Part shown: in pieces, positions 1 through 20,600 of the stretch | Layout of the letters: each line of letters opens with the position of its first letter | How positions within the stretch are numbered: position 1 is the stretch's first letter | NCBI GenBank assembly: GCA_013400975.1 | Contig: WBMZ01000174.1 | Span: 48,666-112,665, forward strand | Origin: Atrichornis clamosus | Taxonomy: Eukaryota; Chordata; Aves; Passeriformes; Menuridae | DNA length: 64,000 nt | Direction: 5' to 3' | Made by a program: the position numbers and the translations under genes | The notes under the pieces: generated by a model | Told to the model about the DNA's origin: nothing | What the model saw: only the letters and a program-made list of their open reading frames with translations | Database searches by the model: none

Positions 1-961
1 GTTCATCCGAGAAAGTACAGCTTCTGACAACTTGAACAAAAGCCACATGGTCCTCAGACAACCAGACCTCTCAACCACCTTCCCTCTTCTCCAATTTATT
101 CCTCTCACCTCCAAGATGGAAAAGTTTCTTTTCCTCCCTCACTCCTGTTCACCTCCCAAATAATCTATTCAACCATTCTAGCCTGAAAACATTTAATCTA
201 AGTAGGAAACATCAGATAAGGAGAAAGTCCATTCAGAGAGACTAAACACCCTTAAATTCTTTCTTCACCATACATAAATACATATATACAGTTTATTTTA
301 GCAACTTGAATGTTCTTTAAAACACAGACAAAAAGGCCCAATATAGTAATTTCTGAAACAACACAACACAAGCATTTCCAGGGCTGAGCAAGTGCGTAAT
401 TTTAACTGGAGTCTTCATTTAAAAAATTACACATTCTTGAGAGAAAATAATTGTTGTAAGGATTCTACGAAGCATTCATAAGAAAGCTACAAAAGATTAG
501 TAAAATGGGAAAACATATTAAAATTTTTCAAACTACATGTCCAAGTCTCAAGTTAATTTTCTTTTTAAGTCTGTAAGATGCAAGCTTATATAAAATGGTT
601 TGGGTTGGAAAGGACCTTAAAGACCATCTAGTTCCAACCCCCTGCTGTGGGCAGGGGCACTTTCTGGGTTGCTCAAAGGCCCATCCAACCAGGGCTTAAA
701 ACACTTTCAAAAACTTCAAAATTACTTGATAATGAACCTAATCCAGCGAATGACATTCAGAATCATTTTATCAAAGTGAGATGTTATCAATGTGAGAAGA
801 TGAAGTGATTTTGCAATTCTCAGATTGCAGAGTATCAGCTATTCCCAACTTTATTTATAAAATAAAGTTAGTCACAGTGGACTTGACACCAGCTCAACTC
901 TTACTTCAAACAACTGTAACTTATATGAGGGATTTGATTTTTTATGTATGCAGGAACTTAC
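1..961 (-). other. CDK8: CDK8 intron 9 (partial)
   Basis: This is the donor side of intron 9, starting GTAAGT on the minus strand at 961. It holds one CR1 3' fragment (591-712) and otherwise AT-rich sequence without recognisable content. Confidence 0.9.
591..712 (-). mobile_element. CR1 LINE 3'-end fragment
   Basis: The stretch from aaaatggtttgggttgg through the block around ttccaacccc and gggcagggg, ending near ccatccaacc, is the avian CR1 3' untranslated end in reverse orientation. The terminal (ATTCTATG)n repeat is missing or eroded. It is a 5'-truncated, non-coding copy, inserted in the same orientation as CDK8. Confidence 0.85.
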
Positions 962-1034
962 CAAGTGGAATGCCTTACTATCTGGTTTAACTTTATGTTT
1001 TTCCATATATTTTATAAGGCTGCAGTTGGTATAC
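962..1034 (-). CDS. CDK8: CDK8 exon 9 (residues 287-311)
   Basis: After a TTTTCTAG acceptor, the 73-nt exon completes Thr287 and encodes [15 protein letters not shown] and KPDSKAFHL, ending phase 0 before donor GTAAGT. It encodes C-lobe helices near the end of the kinase domain. A308 is CDK8-type; CDK19 has Val. The next coding block should start LQKLLTMDP by analogy with human CDK8. I looked for it in 1-961 on the minus strand and it is not there, so exons 10 onward lie outside the window. Confidence 0.97.
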
Positions 1035-2073
1035 CTAGAAAAGGAAATAAAAGTGACGTTTCTAATATGCAAATCATTGATACTGCAAAGCTTTCTTAGC
1101 AGCCACAAAACATTAATAACAACAGTTTAGTCTCCCTGCAAATCCAGGAAGCAGGAGAAAAACAAAAACTACCAGCAGAGATTGCTAAAAATCAGAACTA
1201 CAGAAAGGCATGTTTCCCTCATATCCTTATAAAAGCACATCACATCCACACCAAAAGCACACTTCTAACTCATGTGCAGACAGCAGACTATCAACTGAAT
1301 TTAAACTGCCTGTTAGCAATTTTACTACTATACTTTTTGATTCTGTATATTTCTCATGACAGTAAAGACAGAGATAAATACTAAGCCCATCTGAACACTC
1401 TCCTGCAACCCACAGGTTGCTACAAGAACATTAATGAATTCACTTTTTTGAAGAGGAGCTCAAAACAAAGGCTTCTAAATGGTTACAGCAGCATGACAGA
1501 TGCAAGAAATGTATGTAACTGTAGAGCCCCAAATTCCTCAGTATGGAAATCAGGCAACAGGGTGGCATTTTAAGTGCAGGTATTAAGACTCTGGCAATGT
1601 GACAGCAAAACTGAAGAGTATTTTCTTCTTTAGTCTTCACAAGCTACCCTAGACGCCAAACCTGACAATTATACCCACTGTTTGCTAGAAATGGTGTAAG
1701 GCTACCAGACCCCTTTTATGCAGCTATTACAGAAAAATAATTTCCAGTTCCACGTATTTGGCAACAGCTGCGCTTTGACACACTGTGCTTTGTAACCTTC
1801 AGAGCTGCCTGGGGTCCTACTGGCATCACCCGTGTCCCACCTGCTACCTTACCCTTTACAGGCTCTCTGGCTTCTCTCCTGATGCACACCACCTCAGCAG
1901 GCCAAGACCACCACTATGAAACAACTTTATTTTTCATTTTCCACAATTAAAGTCATAACTATTTTATAGTCCTTGTTTGGCATCTACATAGAAAACAACT
2001 CGAATGACAAGAAATTTAGTGTAGGAGGGAGATATAAAATATGTTCTCTTAAGAAAGCTCAACTCAGACTTAC
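1035..2073 (-). other. CDK8: CDK8 intron 8
   Basis: The intron has GT/AG borders (GTAAGT at 2073, acceptor TTTTCTAG next to 1034). It is AT-rich, and I recognise no repeat or RNA gene in it. Confidence 0.9.
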
Positions 2074-2143
2074 GTGTTTCTCCGGAAATCTTTCATTAAA
2101 GTTGAATGTTCGGGCATCTTTTTTATGTCTTCCCAATCTTTAT
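2074..2143 (-). CDS. CDK8: CDK8 exon 8 (residues 264-286 plus 2 nt)
   Basis: The 70-nt exon begins after a TTTCCAG acceptor, completes Asp264 and reads KDWEDIKKMPEHSTLMKDF, RRN and the first two bases of Thr287, before donor GTAAGT. It is the CMGC-insert region of the kinase C-lobe. K271, H276, S277, M280 and N286 are the CDK8 forms; CDK19 differs at each of them, so this exon is the clearest paralogue test. Confidence 0.97.
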
Positions 2144-9083
<6,940 letters not shown>

Positions 9084-9141
9084 CAATTTTTACTCTTCCT
9101 CGCTCAGGACCTTCACCCATAACTAAAATATTAGCAGGTTT
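9084..9141 (-). CDS. CDK8: CDK8 exon 5 (residues 153-171 plus 1 nt)
   Basis: This very short 58-nt exon encodes KPANILVMGEGPERGRVKI and the first base of Ala172. It finishes the catalytic loop begun in exon 4: K153 and the magnesium-coordinating N156. It also encodes the GEGPERGR turn typical of CDK8 and CDK19. The acceptor is TTTCCACAG and the donor is GTATGT. It follows an intron of about 16.8 kb. Skipping it would shift the frame. Confidence 0.98.
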
Positions 9142-12100
9142 CTGTGGAAAAAAAAATAAATATACAATACATATACCACGATAAACCTAAACATTAATCT
9201 CTGAAAAGTTAGTTAAGCTTTGTTTCGCCATTTTTAAACCAACTTCGTTTTGATAGAAATGACAAGTTCCTCTGTCAAAGTAAAGCTGTGCAAGGACCCA
9301 GACACAGGCTCTCCCTGACTGCATCTTCCTCACGTTCCTCCTCAGCGTTGCTGTGCTCCAGCTCCATGCTGCCTACCGACGCCCTGGTGTCTGTCCTCAC
9401 CACGCGTGAGCTGGCAGCCGAGCCGCTGAGGTTTCCACCCAAATTGCCCTAGATCCTCTTGGTGGGAGGCAGTCCCACTGCTGCCCACCACCCCCAACAC
9501 ACCGATGGGAAGCCACCTCTACAGCGTATTTTGCCCACGGTCATTAGGCACATTTGCAGACACATTTTACATAAAAAATACACAAGTGAGATACAGATGA
9601 AATATTACCATATCACTCGCTATCGGAGAGAAGAATCATCTAAATTATTCCTATTTACAAGTGTTTACCAGTTCACACAGCTACAAAACTGAAAAGCATT
9701 GCCTTTATGTTATTTTTCTCTCCATCTTCCCTTTCTTTGTTTTACTATGGAGGCAACTTAAAGAACTGAGGTAGAGTTCAGCTGGTTAGAAACATGACAA
9801 CTCACTTCATAATCCTGTATTTTCTGCTGTTCTGTTTCTCATAATCTACTCTCAACATCTGCAGTCAGAAGATTCCTCAAATCCTAACACTGTTTATATA
9901 ATGAAACCTGCAGTGTTTATTTTGAGGGAAAAAAGTAAGGGAACTCACAACTAAAGCTGATAACATATGCCAAACTTGTTCTCAAATGGAGTGATTTAGA
10001 TACTCATTAATTCCGTAAATCCGGGACAAAACAGGGGCTCCTATTCAGTTGTGACCTGTAAGAATTATAATAAGGCTGAGTTACAGCTCTTGCTTTGCTT
10101 TTTCAGATTAAATGACCTGAAGGTAAGAGTACCCCAGCAAAGCAGTTTAGACTACCTAAAAGTTAACATAATAAATCCTAATATCTTAGTGTGATTTCCT
10201 AAACACATTCTAGGATATTCTCAAGCCTTCCTGAATCTATCAGGCTCTGGTGCAAACACATTAAAGAAGCAAAAGACCACAATTTTTTATCAATCTAGAA
10301 GTAATTCATATGGTGTAAAACAAGGTACAAAAAGTTAGTAATACAGCAAAAAATTTCCTTGAGAAACTTATCACTGTTCCTTATGAAAGGCTCCAAAATG
10401 GATTTCTGAAACTCTACAATCCATGTACAAAATATGTAAAAATAATCTGAGGTGCTGCATTTCTGAGAGCAGGTTAAGGATGGAAGAAAATGTTACCAAA
10501 AATGTGATCAATAAAGGTCTTTCCAACAGCAATAACAACAGATCCAACTTGTGCGGTATAAGCTCTGTGATTTGCAGAAGAAATTGTCCCCCCTACACCA
10601 CCACAATCTCTTTTTGTTTTGTTTTTTTAATACAGGCATAGACTCCAGGTAAGTACTGCTTGAATATTTTAAAAATGCAGTATGTGGGCACACAGCTCTC
10701 AAAGCATTCCATTTAGATTGCTTCTACAGAAGTCCTAGAAATATACAAGTAGCATACATCTTTAAATTCAGAGTTAATGTTGAACTTTATGGCAATTCAA
10801 CCTGCTAGGTAAGAAAACACATCATTTCACCACATAAACCTTTCTGTTGCTACACTGTGACTTGAACAAATCCACATCTTTTAAAAAACCTGCTTCACTG
10901 TGTATCAAGTGCTAATAAGCTACATGCCTAATTGTTATGTTTTGAGTAGAGTTAACAATAGGCACTAAACACAGGCACTAAAACTTTTGAGATATATAAA
11001 ACATTGATCTAAAGTACCATTTTCTCCCTGCAAATTCACAGGTTGATAATACTCTACAAAAATGCTTTTAACATCCTCATGATGTTTTCACCTTAAAATA
11101 TTTTGTTCCCATTTTGATAAGGACAAGAAGCTCTATTCACGCAAAGACTCCATTATACCAGATGACTAATCAGCACAGCACTGGGTAACAATTCCTGCAA
11201 CAAAGATGTTCTACCCTAAGTTCAAGGTAGGTAGAGATGAGAGGAGAAAGAACAATGAGATAAGACAGTACTAGTTAACAAATTAAGTATCAACATCTTG
11301 ATTCACACTCGGATTTCAGGAGTTACAGAATACTTTTAACAATAGAGACAATTTAGAAATCTGTGTAGGAGTCTTCTAAAGCCACAAAATAAATAAAAAG
11401 AAACCCCTCAGATGGTCTGGAATAACCAATTCACCTTTTTCTAGAGTCAAAGGCCCTTCACTGAAATAGCTCTGTTTGGAACAGAAGATTCTTCCTACAG
11501 ACAAAAATATTCATATAGTCACATCACTGTAAAAATACAACCACAGTTTAAGAAAATTAAATTTTAAATTAGATGTCTTATTCTGGAGGTTTCCATTTTT
11601 TAAGTCATTGCATGCATAGACTGGAACAACATTTTTAGTTCAAAGAATTTTCCAAACAAGACCATTCAATTTAAATTCAATAGGGGCTATCTACCAGAAA
11701 TCAGTATACGGACAGTATTGGTATACTTAGCACATATGCATTTTGAAGAATCCCTGAAAAACACTGAAGTCCACTAACAAAGTCAATACATGCGTCAGGG
11801 ACTCTTGTTAGATATCTTTTACTCAAGTCCACCATCTGGAGGAAAAGAAAAAAACCAACTCCCCAGACTTGTGTCTTTGGGCAACTCAGTACACATTAGA
11901 AATTTATTTGTGAAGAAAAATATGCAGTCATTAGGAACAGAAGGGAGAAATTTGGATAAGCATTAGTTTAATTTGTTAATTTTCACTTTAATTATCCAGA
12001 GAAAAAGAAAGTTGAAACTGCTTATTCAAATCACTTGGGCTGAGCAAGTGAAGAAAAATCTTTTAGCAATTTTTATACTGTGTTCTGAAAACACACTAAG

Positions 12101-14498
12101 GCAGCAATATTTTTTTAATAAAGACAAATGATCAATTTAAAGTCACTCTTTTTTGTACTTACAGAGACATAATTACTTTTTCCATCCAGTAAAATAATTT
12201 CCGCATGCCAGATAAATTCAAATGAGAAACCTGTTACAATCCTAAACCAAATGTGAAGAGCCATGCAGTGATGTACAACTGAGTATTTCAGAGACCAACA
12301 AGTTTCTGGCAACCCACAGAACTAAATTCAAGAAAAATCACCCTTCCTCTCCCAAACCCACCTCACCAGCAGGGGAAGAATTCACTCTCATGAAAGAATG
12401 GCCTTGTGACCATGGCACAGCACTAAATCTTATCTTGTCCTATATTTGGCTTTGTAGGACTCCTTCTTGTGATTTCTGGACAAATCCTAATTTTGTGCAT
12501 TTAATCACTATTACTGTTGAAAAGAGAACAAAGATCCTCACTGAAATATATTTAGGTACTTCTAATTTAACCATTATTTGCAAAGTGCAAAAAGAAATCC
12601 TAAGAAGCAGGCTGATTTCAAACGAGGGAGGTAAAAACTCAGAGAAGTTCATACATCTGTGAAAAATGTGAGGCAGTCATCTTCACCCATCTGCCTGATC
12701 TGACATGATACCGCTCTCTGTTCACTCTGATCCTGAAGTCTCTGGTGATCAAGGCTGCACAACTCCCAGGCAATCTTCTCTTTCATTCTTCTCAGGCAGT
12801 GTTTTTCCCTTCCTTGTAACGCAACAGACAAGGCTACTCCTATTGCCTCTTCTCTTCTACATCAGCAGAAGGCACAGACAACTACTCCTTCACTGCATGA
12901 ACTTCTTACAGTTCCCAGGACAAACATCTCTCTTCAGTTCTATCACCGGGATCAAAAAAAAAAAAAAAAATCCCCAACTCTCTCCTGCTCTGTGTTTCCT
13001 AATAGGCTCCCATTTTCTGGATGTACGGTCATTCTTGTTGTTTCCCTCTAGCTTGTTCTGCCTTGCGCCACCTGTTTCTTTGAACTCAAGTGTTCCAAGT
13101 TACACACTGCTCCTGCTGAGGCTTCACTAACACTAAATGCAGTGGAGGGATTGTTTTACAGGCCATGCACAGCATCTTCCACTTTGCATGATCCCAGTAT
13201 GGTATCCCGCCTCACTGTGTAAGGCTGTGGATTCACGTTAAGGTTACCAGCCATGCATTTTCTTCCCATCTTTTCTGCAGGACTGCTACTTTGAACGAAC
13301 ATTGAAGTCACATACTGCTTTTTAACATACACTGAAAATGTTTGTGTTCATTCACATAGGGGAAGCTCGTACTTCAGAACTTATCTGAATTGCCGTTTTG
13401 AAGATAAAAATGCAAACTAAAAGAAAATTATACCAGTCAACGTATTGAGGAGATGTGACAAAAAAGGAAAAAAGCATTTCTGCTGCTCAGAGCAAGTTAT
13501 TGATAGGAGTGGGAGATGACGACTTATTCCATGTTTGCCTACTAGATGTCTGGAAATCACAGTACCTTGTCTCATGCGCCAGGAAAAGTATTCTGCTGTT
13601 GGGTCCTCCTTTCACTAAGCCTTACTCTTCAAAGCAGTGAGCAAAAACTGGCATTTAGACAGCTTAGCCATTGCGATCTTTGATACTTGTAGCAGCAAAC
13701 CAAGTCTGCAGGAATCGTTATTCCACATGTGTTTTGCTACTAGTCTGTTTCTGAAATCCATAGTTTTCTAAGACTGATTTGAAACATAGCTATCAGTGAG
13801 TAATCCAAATTCCTTTAATTATCTATTATGATAGTATAATGTAGATGCTACCTCCTCCCCATTCATGTTATTACCTTTTTGCAACACTTCTATGTATGCT
13901 AATGAACACACTCATAACTCTTTACACTTCCTTTTTAATGCACCTTTTAATACGGTTTTATTATAATCCTAACTGATTTTCATTTGGATAATCCAGTACT
14001 TAAGGGTTTGGCTACGAAAACATTACTCAGTACAGGATTCACAGTGATGGGGTGACCCACACCAGTGACACTTATTAACCATTAGTATTTGTGCACCATT
14101 AATGGCTGTGCCACCAGCTGATAGAACTGGCCCTGCAGTCCATGTCTACCTGTGATAAGCCACAATAATTTATAAGAAGGTAACACTGGTTTTCAATTAA
14201 GAAAAAAAAAGCAATTTAAAAGAATACTAAGCAAAGGGCTTTTATCCCTAAACTGTGTTGCTTTTGCAACCCTCACCTCAACAATGATTCTATTAAGATT
14301 TTAAATGAATGACTTCTTTAGATTTTAGTCCTCAAAGTGTTATATTAAACCATATAGAAACAGATTTAAAAACACAACCTCACAACCATACAAAACCAAA
14401 ACTGAACTCCTTCAACTGTATGTGAGCAAATGCCTGAGAAGCATGAAACGCAAGTAAATTAAAAAGGTCTTGCTAGGAAGTTTGTAATTCAATGGTAT

Positions 14499-14516
14499 GG
14501 GGAGTGGGGGGGCGGG
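14499..14516 (+). other. G-quadruplex-type motif in intron 4
   Basis: The plus strand reads GGGGAGTGGGGGGGCGGG, which fits four runs of at least three G with loops of one to three bases. It is on the strand that serves as template for CDK8 transcription. It stands out in an otherwise AT-rich intron. Confidence 0.5.
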
Positions 14517-17500
14517 AATCAAAAACGTTTTGAAAGACAACTGCAAGGGCTTAGCAAGTTGCAGCCTGCTCCCAAGTGCACTTTTGTGACATAGTGGTAG
14601 AAATTTTAACATACTGATGTGGTTTATCACTTCCCAGTTAGGTCCTCTGACAAGAAAAGCTGTGCAGCAAAACCTCCTAGCTGTCAGCTAGGCTCCCAAA
14701 ATTCACACCACATCTCAAGGTCTACGACCTGCAAACCACTCAATATTTATGCTTCTTAAGGTACATCTCTAACAACCTTGTTGATCTTCAAGTAGTTGTA
14801 ACATACACCAAATATTTCCTTACTGTCCAGGTGGGATGCTCCCTTATTGCATTCTTAGGGACTGGAACTGTCTTTTTGGAACACTTTAGGATTAAAGAAA
14901 ATAATTTCATTTTCAGTTTAAAATAATTCCATTTTCTTTCCATTTTTGTTTTCCTTGAACAAAACTGATGACATCAACACTAAACAGTACTCTAGCACAA
15001 TAAGTGTCAATACCACCTTATTCAAATGATAGTATCAGCACTTTTCTGAAGTTAATTTCACAATCAAGACAATTTCTGTTGCATCTATTAACTGATCGGG
15101 GCTTTAAAATATATTATAATCAAAAGATCACCACAAACACTAGTGAAAACAATGGTTCCACAGAATGCAACATGTATTAAATCTGAACATTAAAATGTTC
15201 TTTTTGATTACAGAACATGTGGACTGTGAAAAGCACTGGTAAAATTAAGGAAACCTATTTTAATGTAATACTCGTGTTAATTATCTTCTTATAAAAATCA
15301 TCCTAAAGCTGTTTAAAATAAATAGATCGAGCGTCTAAGTTAAATCTACATTAAAACTAGGAGCCATTAAAATTACCAGTAACAGCCAAACAGAAACAAA
15401 ATCCTAAATTATCAAAGCACACATGTCCAAAAACTTTAAAAGTACAGGAAGTATTCGGATAGAAAATAGAGGGATGCTGTATCTATGCCAGGGGGGCCTT
15501 CTGCTAGTTACCATCAACCATATTTTATCTTTGTTTCAGTCTGATGAAAGCTGTTGGTCTCACTATTACATTTTTATGCTCCAAACACACTCCAAAAATT
15601 TCCTTTCACTGCTGTCACTCAATTACTGCCAACATGTGGCAGTGTAACTTATTAAAGGCTTGTGCACTGCCTAATACACAGATTTTCTCACTTTCATTGG
15701 AACTGAATTCAAGTTGAATAAAAAAAAATTAATTACACTTTTCAGGCCAACTCTTTCACTCCCTAAAAATGTATGTCAGGACAAGCTGCAGGGTGTGACT
15801 TTCTGCACTAAGTCTTCAAGGAAGGAAAGGTGGATATCATAAGCAAAAATATTATTATAGCAGGAAAATCTACTATGTCAAGTATCATTAACACATCATT
15901 CAAAAGTGTAATAACAAATTTAATACATTAAAACAAACAGCCTTGAAGAAACGTACTTCCTGTGGATTTTGCCACAGCTGCCATCACCCTGCCTGTAGGT
16001 CAGGATGACTCCGGATGCTGTGAACACAACAGAGCAGGATCAAATGCAAGAAGAGAGCATGCTCTGAAAATGGTTTTTAGGTACTGTGTTATTACATACA
16101 TAATTCCATCTCCATTTTAAAGTTCTGCCTCACAAGCAAGGATTTCGAATGGGTAATAAAAACACTAAATACCGTTTTTGCTCCCTAATTTTGTTGGAGC
16201 AATTTCCACAGGTTGACAGGCATTTAGTAATACTATAATCTCACACGTCCCAGAAAATTGCCTTATTTACTCTTTGTTTTGTATGCAGTTGTGTTAACCC
16301 ATGCCATTTTCTAACAGCCCTATTTTATTGTTGTTTTTCATTTAAATAATACTTTCATCACTTCCATATCACCTTACTTGTCTTGACTAATAGACAGCTC
16401 CTCCCTGTTCTGGATTAAGAAAAAATAACAAAGGTGAAAAGCCTATGTAATTTATTACTCTGCACTTTCCAGTGGTTGCATGGGTTTTGTTTCTGTTTAC
16501 CTTTCAGAGCACTTTTATGCACAGAACAAATATAGTATTTCAAACTACACCCCAAATATCACGTTTTGTGTCACTTGTGTTCAGAGCAAGACAGATGAAG
16601 TTGTGAGTTCATAAAGAACAAGCTTTTATATGGGATAATTGTGTCCTATTCATAAGGTTACTTTAAAAGTGCTCAAGGACTGTTTCCTTACCACCTTTTC
16701 CTCTATATTATGAATATAGATCATTCATACAGAACACACAGCATTTTCTTCATACAGCAGACTGCAGTAGAAACACTTAATATAGCTATTTCCTGTATTT
16801 TGAACAATTCATATTCCTGTCTTTCACAGCTTTTTACACTGTGATAACTTTGCCACAACCTTAACAAGCTATTTAGCAGTAAAAAATCCAACAAAACTAA
16901 ACTGCAAACTGCATCTAAGTGTTTCTAACATCACACCCTAGGGTCTTCACTAAATCTTACTGCAGGGTTTTTATTGACTAAACCTACTTGAAAAGTACAT
17001 TTGTTATCAAAGAGCTTCTGGTCCTCCATACTTGTCTCAGGTCAGAACCACAAGTTATGCTGATACTTTTTCCATCTGGCTAGTACAGTTCACCACCTTT
17101 AGGGGAGGAATTAGATCTGAAGTTTCTGAAATGCCTTTCCTCTGTAGAACTCTTACGTCTATTTACGTATCTGGGTATGAGAGTTCCTGCAGCCAATTTA
17201 CCTGTAACTACTGCTTGGCAATGCACTGAGATGACTGAGTGAGCCTTCAAACAGTGAAGGATTACTTATATTGCTCTTTCCAGCACCAGAATCAAGTATC
17301 TGGCCACATAGGAAAGACAGCACATGAAAAAACAAGCTAGTAACAACAGAACAAATTTATAGCTACAGAAAAGAAAGAAATCTAGTATACTCTGCCCATC
17401 AGCTAATGTATTTGCACCCCAAATGTGTCGTATATATATACATATTTATATGCAGATAGATATAAGTAATCATCTATGAATGATAGTCCTCAATATATTA

Positions 17501-20000
17501 CTTAAATTACACCATTCTACTTCAGTTATCAATCTACTTAAATGACCTGAAATTTTAAAAAGTCAAATTATTTCTGAACTTGAAAAAAGCAACAGAAGTA
17601 TTTTAGCAATTGGCCCTGGTACAACTATCAATACATTTCTCCCAGACACACGGCCTCCTCTATTTGGCATCTGCTTTTCATGAAATTTGAAAGAAATGGT
17701 CTGTTGTTATATCATATCTTTTTACCAAATGTACCTGAAATTTGCAAACAGATACAAAGTTTACTGGGGGAAACCAGCAAAGAACAAACATGCCCAGGTA
17801 AACCTAGTCTCCTTAAGCAACTACACAATATCAACAGACCAACAATGTTTTTTTTATTGTAAAACATGCAACACAACTTGCATTTTTTAAACTACTTTTT
17901 CCTAGAGAGTGTAGAAGCAAAACATACCTACAACTCTAAAGCACCACTTGTTTCCAGTTTAGAAGTCAATCTGCAAGTTACTTTCAGATTCAAATTTGGA
18001 GTTTCCTTTGTGCAACAGTTCTTCATCACCTGTTAATTGGTCCAAGACTGCTGCTTAAAATTATTCCATTTACCATTATGTAGAAATGTTAGGCAAAAAA
18101 TACTCTGCTTATATTGCTTCTTGTGTCTGGCAGTTCTACAGCAGGTAAGGCAAAAATATCTCATTAAAACATCAATAATTATGTAATGCAACTTCATGTC
18201 CACAAATACTCATCTGTGTTGCACTCATCTGTCTCTAATATATTCGGTGGCAGTTCAAAAAACAGTCTTACTCTTTCCATTTCTTTTCTTCACCTTGCAG
18301 TTCTTTGATGTAGAAGTTCACACTGATTTCAGAGCTCCAAATTCAGAAACTCCATCTGCATGTCCTCTAGGCAGTGAGTCTCAGCAGCAGTTGTGCCTAG
18401 GTTTGGTCACATTACTGGCTTGGTAGATTACCTAAGCTCCTCTTATAATACATATATTGTTCCACCTTGGTCTCCCCTTTAAACTCTGGACAAAGATTGT
18501 ATTTACTCTAGTTTTTAGAGTATAAACAATATTTATTCATTAATAGAGCAAAAAATCATTGTATTATTGCCAGTTTTTAAACATGAAGGTTGTGAGACTT
18601 AGGTTTTATCACCAAAGAGGATTAATTCGTTTGAGAATTGTTTATGGAAAAGAAATCCTGAGCTAAAAAAAGAAAAACATTTGAATTTAGGTTCTACCAG
18701 ATAAAACGTCAGTACCGCAGACAAACTGATACAGTCAGACCTTATGGAAACACCTGCAGATGATAATGAAAGGCTACAAAAAATTACAGATCAGGTTAGA
18801 CCTGATAATCAAGTAAATGGGCCTTTGAATAAAAGCAGTAGTCTAAGAGAGGTAGATTTGAAAAACCCGTACCTGAAACAGAGATTTCTGACCGTTCCTC
18901 CCTGTTCATTTGAATCAAGCTAATAAATGAGCTTTTCACGTGCAATCAGAAAAATATCTACCAGATATTCCCCTATTCAGCACTCCATCTTGTTATAAAT
19001 TGGAATCTAACCGCATTGTGTGGTAAAAATTATCAAATACCTTTTACGACTGGTTTAGCATTTTTACTAAACACCATTTGCTTGGATAAAAATTTTCCAG
19101 TGTTATCTGATGATCTCACTTGTTAATTGTTATACTATCCTTTCACAATCCTTACTTAAAACTTGTTAAATGACCTTGTATTTTCTCATAAGACCTGAGG
19201 TTAAAGATAATCAAGATGTAAAAAGTTGTGAAAGATTACATTCGGATTCAAAAATTGTTTGAAGGGGTGTGGTCTGTGAATTAAAAAAAAAAGACAACCA
19301 AAAAACCAACAAAACTTTTCACTATCTTTAAAGATTGGTAATTTACACAATTACCAGGAAGCCTTGCAATGAAGACCCAAATACAACTGAAAGCGTAGAC
19401 TGAATAGTGTATTTTCATTTATATTTTCCATTTAATTTCACTGCATAGCTCCTTCAGCTAAAGAAAAAAAGATATAAGGCTAATCCAAGAGAGGTCTAAA
19501 AATACGAATCTCTGTAAGATTTCAGCCTTATAGAATTGACTATTTTAAAAATACCTTAAGGCTTAGGTATCTCTTTCTAGAGGTACCGCCATTACACAAA
19601 TGTTTAATACCAAAGTCTTTAACAACCGACAATCCAGTAGAAGTATACCCTTCACTTTTTGACCACACAGCTTCCAAAAAAAACTTTCAGGGAGACATCA
19701 CCTTTTTCCTCAGGAAAAGAAAATGGGACTATGTCATCCCTCTCACCATACTGAAGTCAAGATACATTGCAAAAATGTCCTCCTTCACTGCAAAGGTTTT
19801 GTATTTCATCACTTTCTTCACATTGTTCCTTATTCCATATGAGCTATTTGATCTTTCACATTCATCTTACACGTGCTCCCACAGAGACCCTCTTGCACCT
19901 GACGCCTCTTCTATTGATTTGTCACGAGCTGGATTTTAGACTTTGAAAAAGCAGTAATTGAATTTTTCAAGACAGATCGAACAGTGAGATACAACACATT

Positions 20001-20600
20001 CACAAAATGGCTGAAGTTGGAAGGCACCTCTGGAAATCATCTGCTAGCTTGTTGAAGGTGAGCTTTGTGTCATTGTTCAGGTTACTAATGATGATGTTAA
20101 ACAGCCCCGAGCCCAGTACCAGCCCTTGGGACACTCCACTAGTGATGGTGTCCAGCTCAACTTCCTGGCACTGATCACAGTCCTTTGAGTCCATCAACTC
20201 AGCCAGCTTTCAATCCTCTTCACTGTGCACTTCCTGGTCTGTACTTCATTAGTTTGTCTCTAAGGATGGATGGGATGAAGAGTGGAAAGCCTTACTGAAG
20301 TAAGCAACATCCACTGCTGTTATCCCATCCATCGAGCTAGTCATTGCAGGCTTTCAGGTTGGCTAAGCACGATTTCCCCTTCATAAAAGTCCATGCTGAC
20401 TACTCTCAATCATCTTGGTATCTTTGAAATGTTTGAAAATGGCTTCCAGAAGGATTTGATCCATCACCTTTCCAGTGATCAAGGCGACAGTGACAGGCAT
20501 GTAATTTCCCAGAACCTCTTTGAAGACTGGAGTGACATTTGCTTTTTCCCCACCCCCCAGAACTTCCCCTGATGGCTATGACCTTTCAAAGAGAGTGATC
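20001..20600 (-). mobile_element. CR1 LINE fragment with reverse-transcriptase relic
   Basis: Read on the minus strand, the fragment shows the CR1 ORF2 order: a decayed EVP-type block and ANVTPVFK, then GNYMPV, MDQILLEAIFKHFKD and SSQHG, then SGVSQGLVLGSGLFNI (the RT motif usually GVPQGSVLGPVLFN). Stops and frame changes interrupt it, and part of the RT palm appears shortened. Next to position 20001 the sequence resembles the CR1 3' terminus (aaaatggctgaagttggaagg), so the copy seems to have lost the sequence between RT and tail. It is a dead element in the same orientation as CDK8. Outer limits are approximate. Confidence 0.85.

Noticed and set aside
12705..13130. 141-codon plus-strand open frame
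   Set aside because: It is pyrimidine-rich, includes a Lys run made by a poly(A) tract, lies inside intron 4 and has no recognisable domain. Low-complexity composition explains it.
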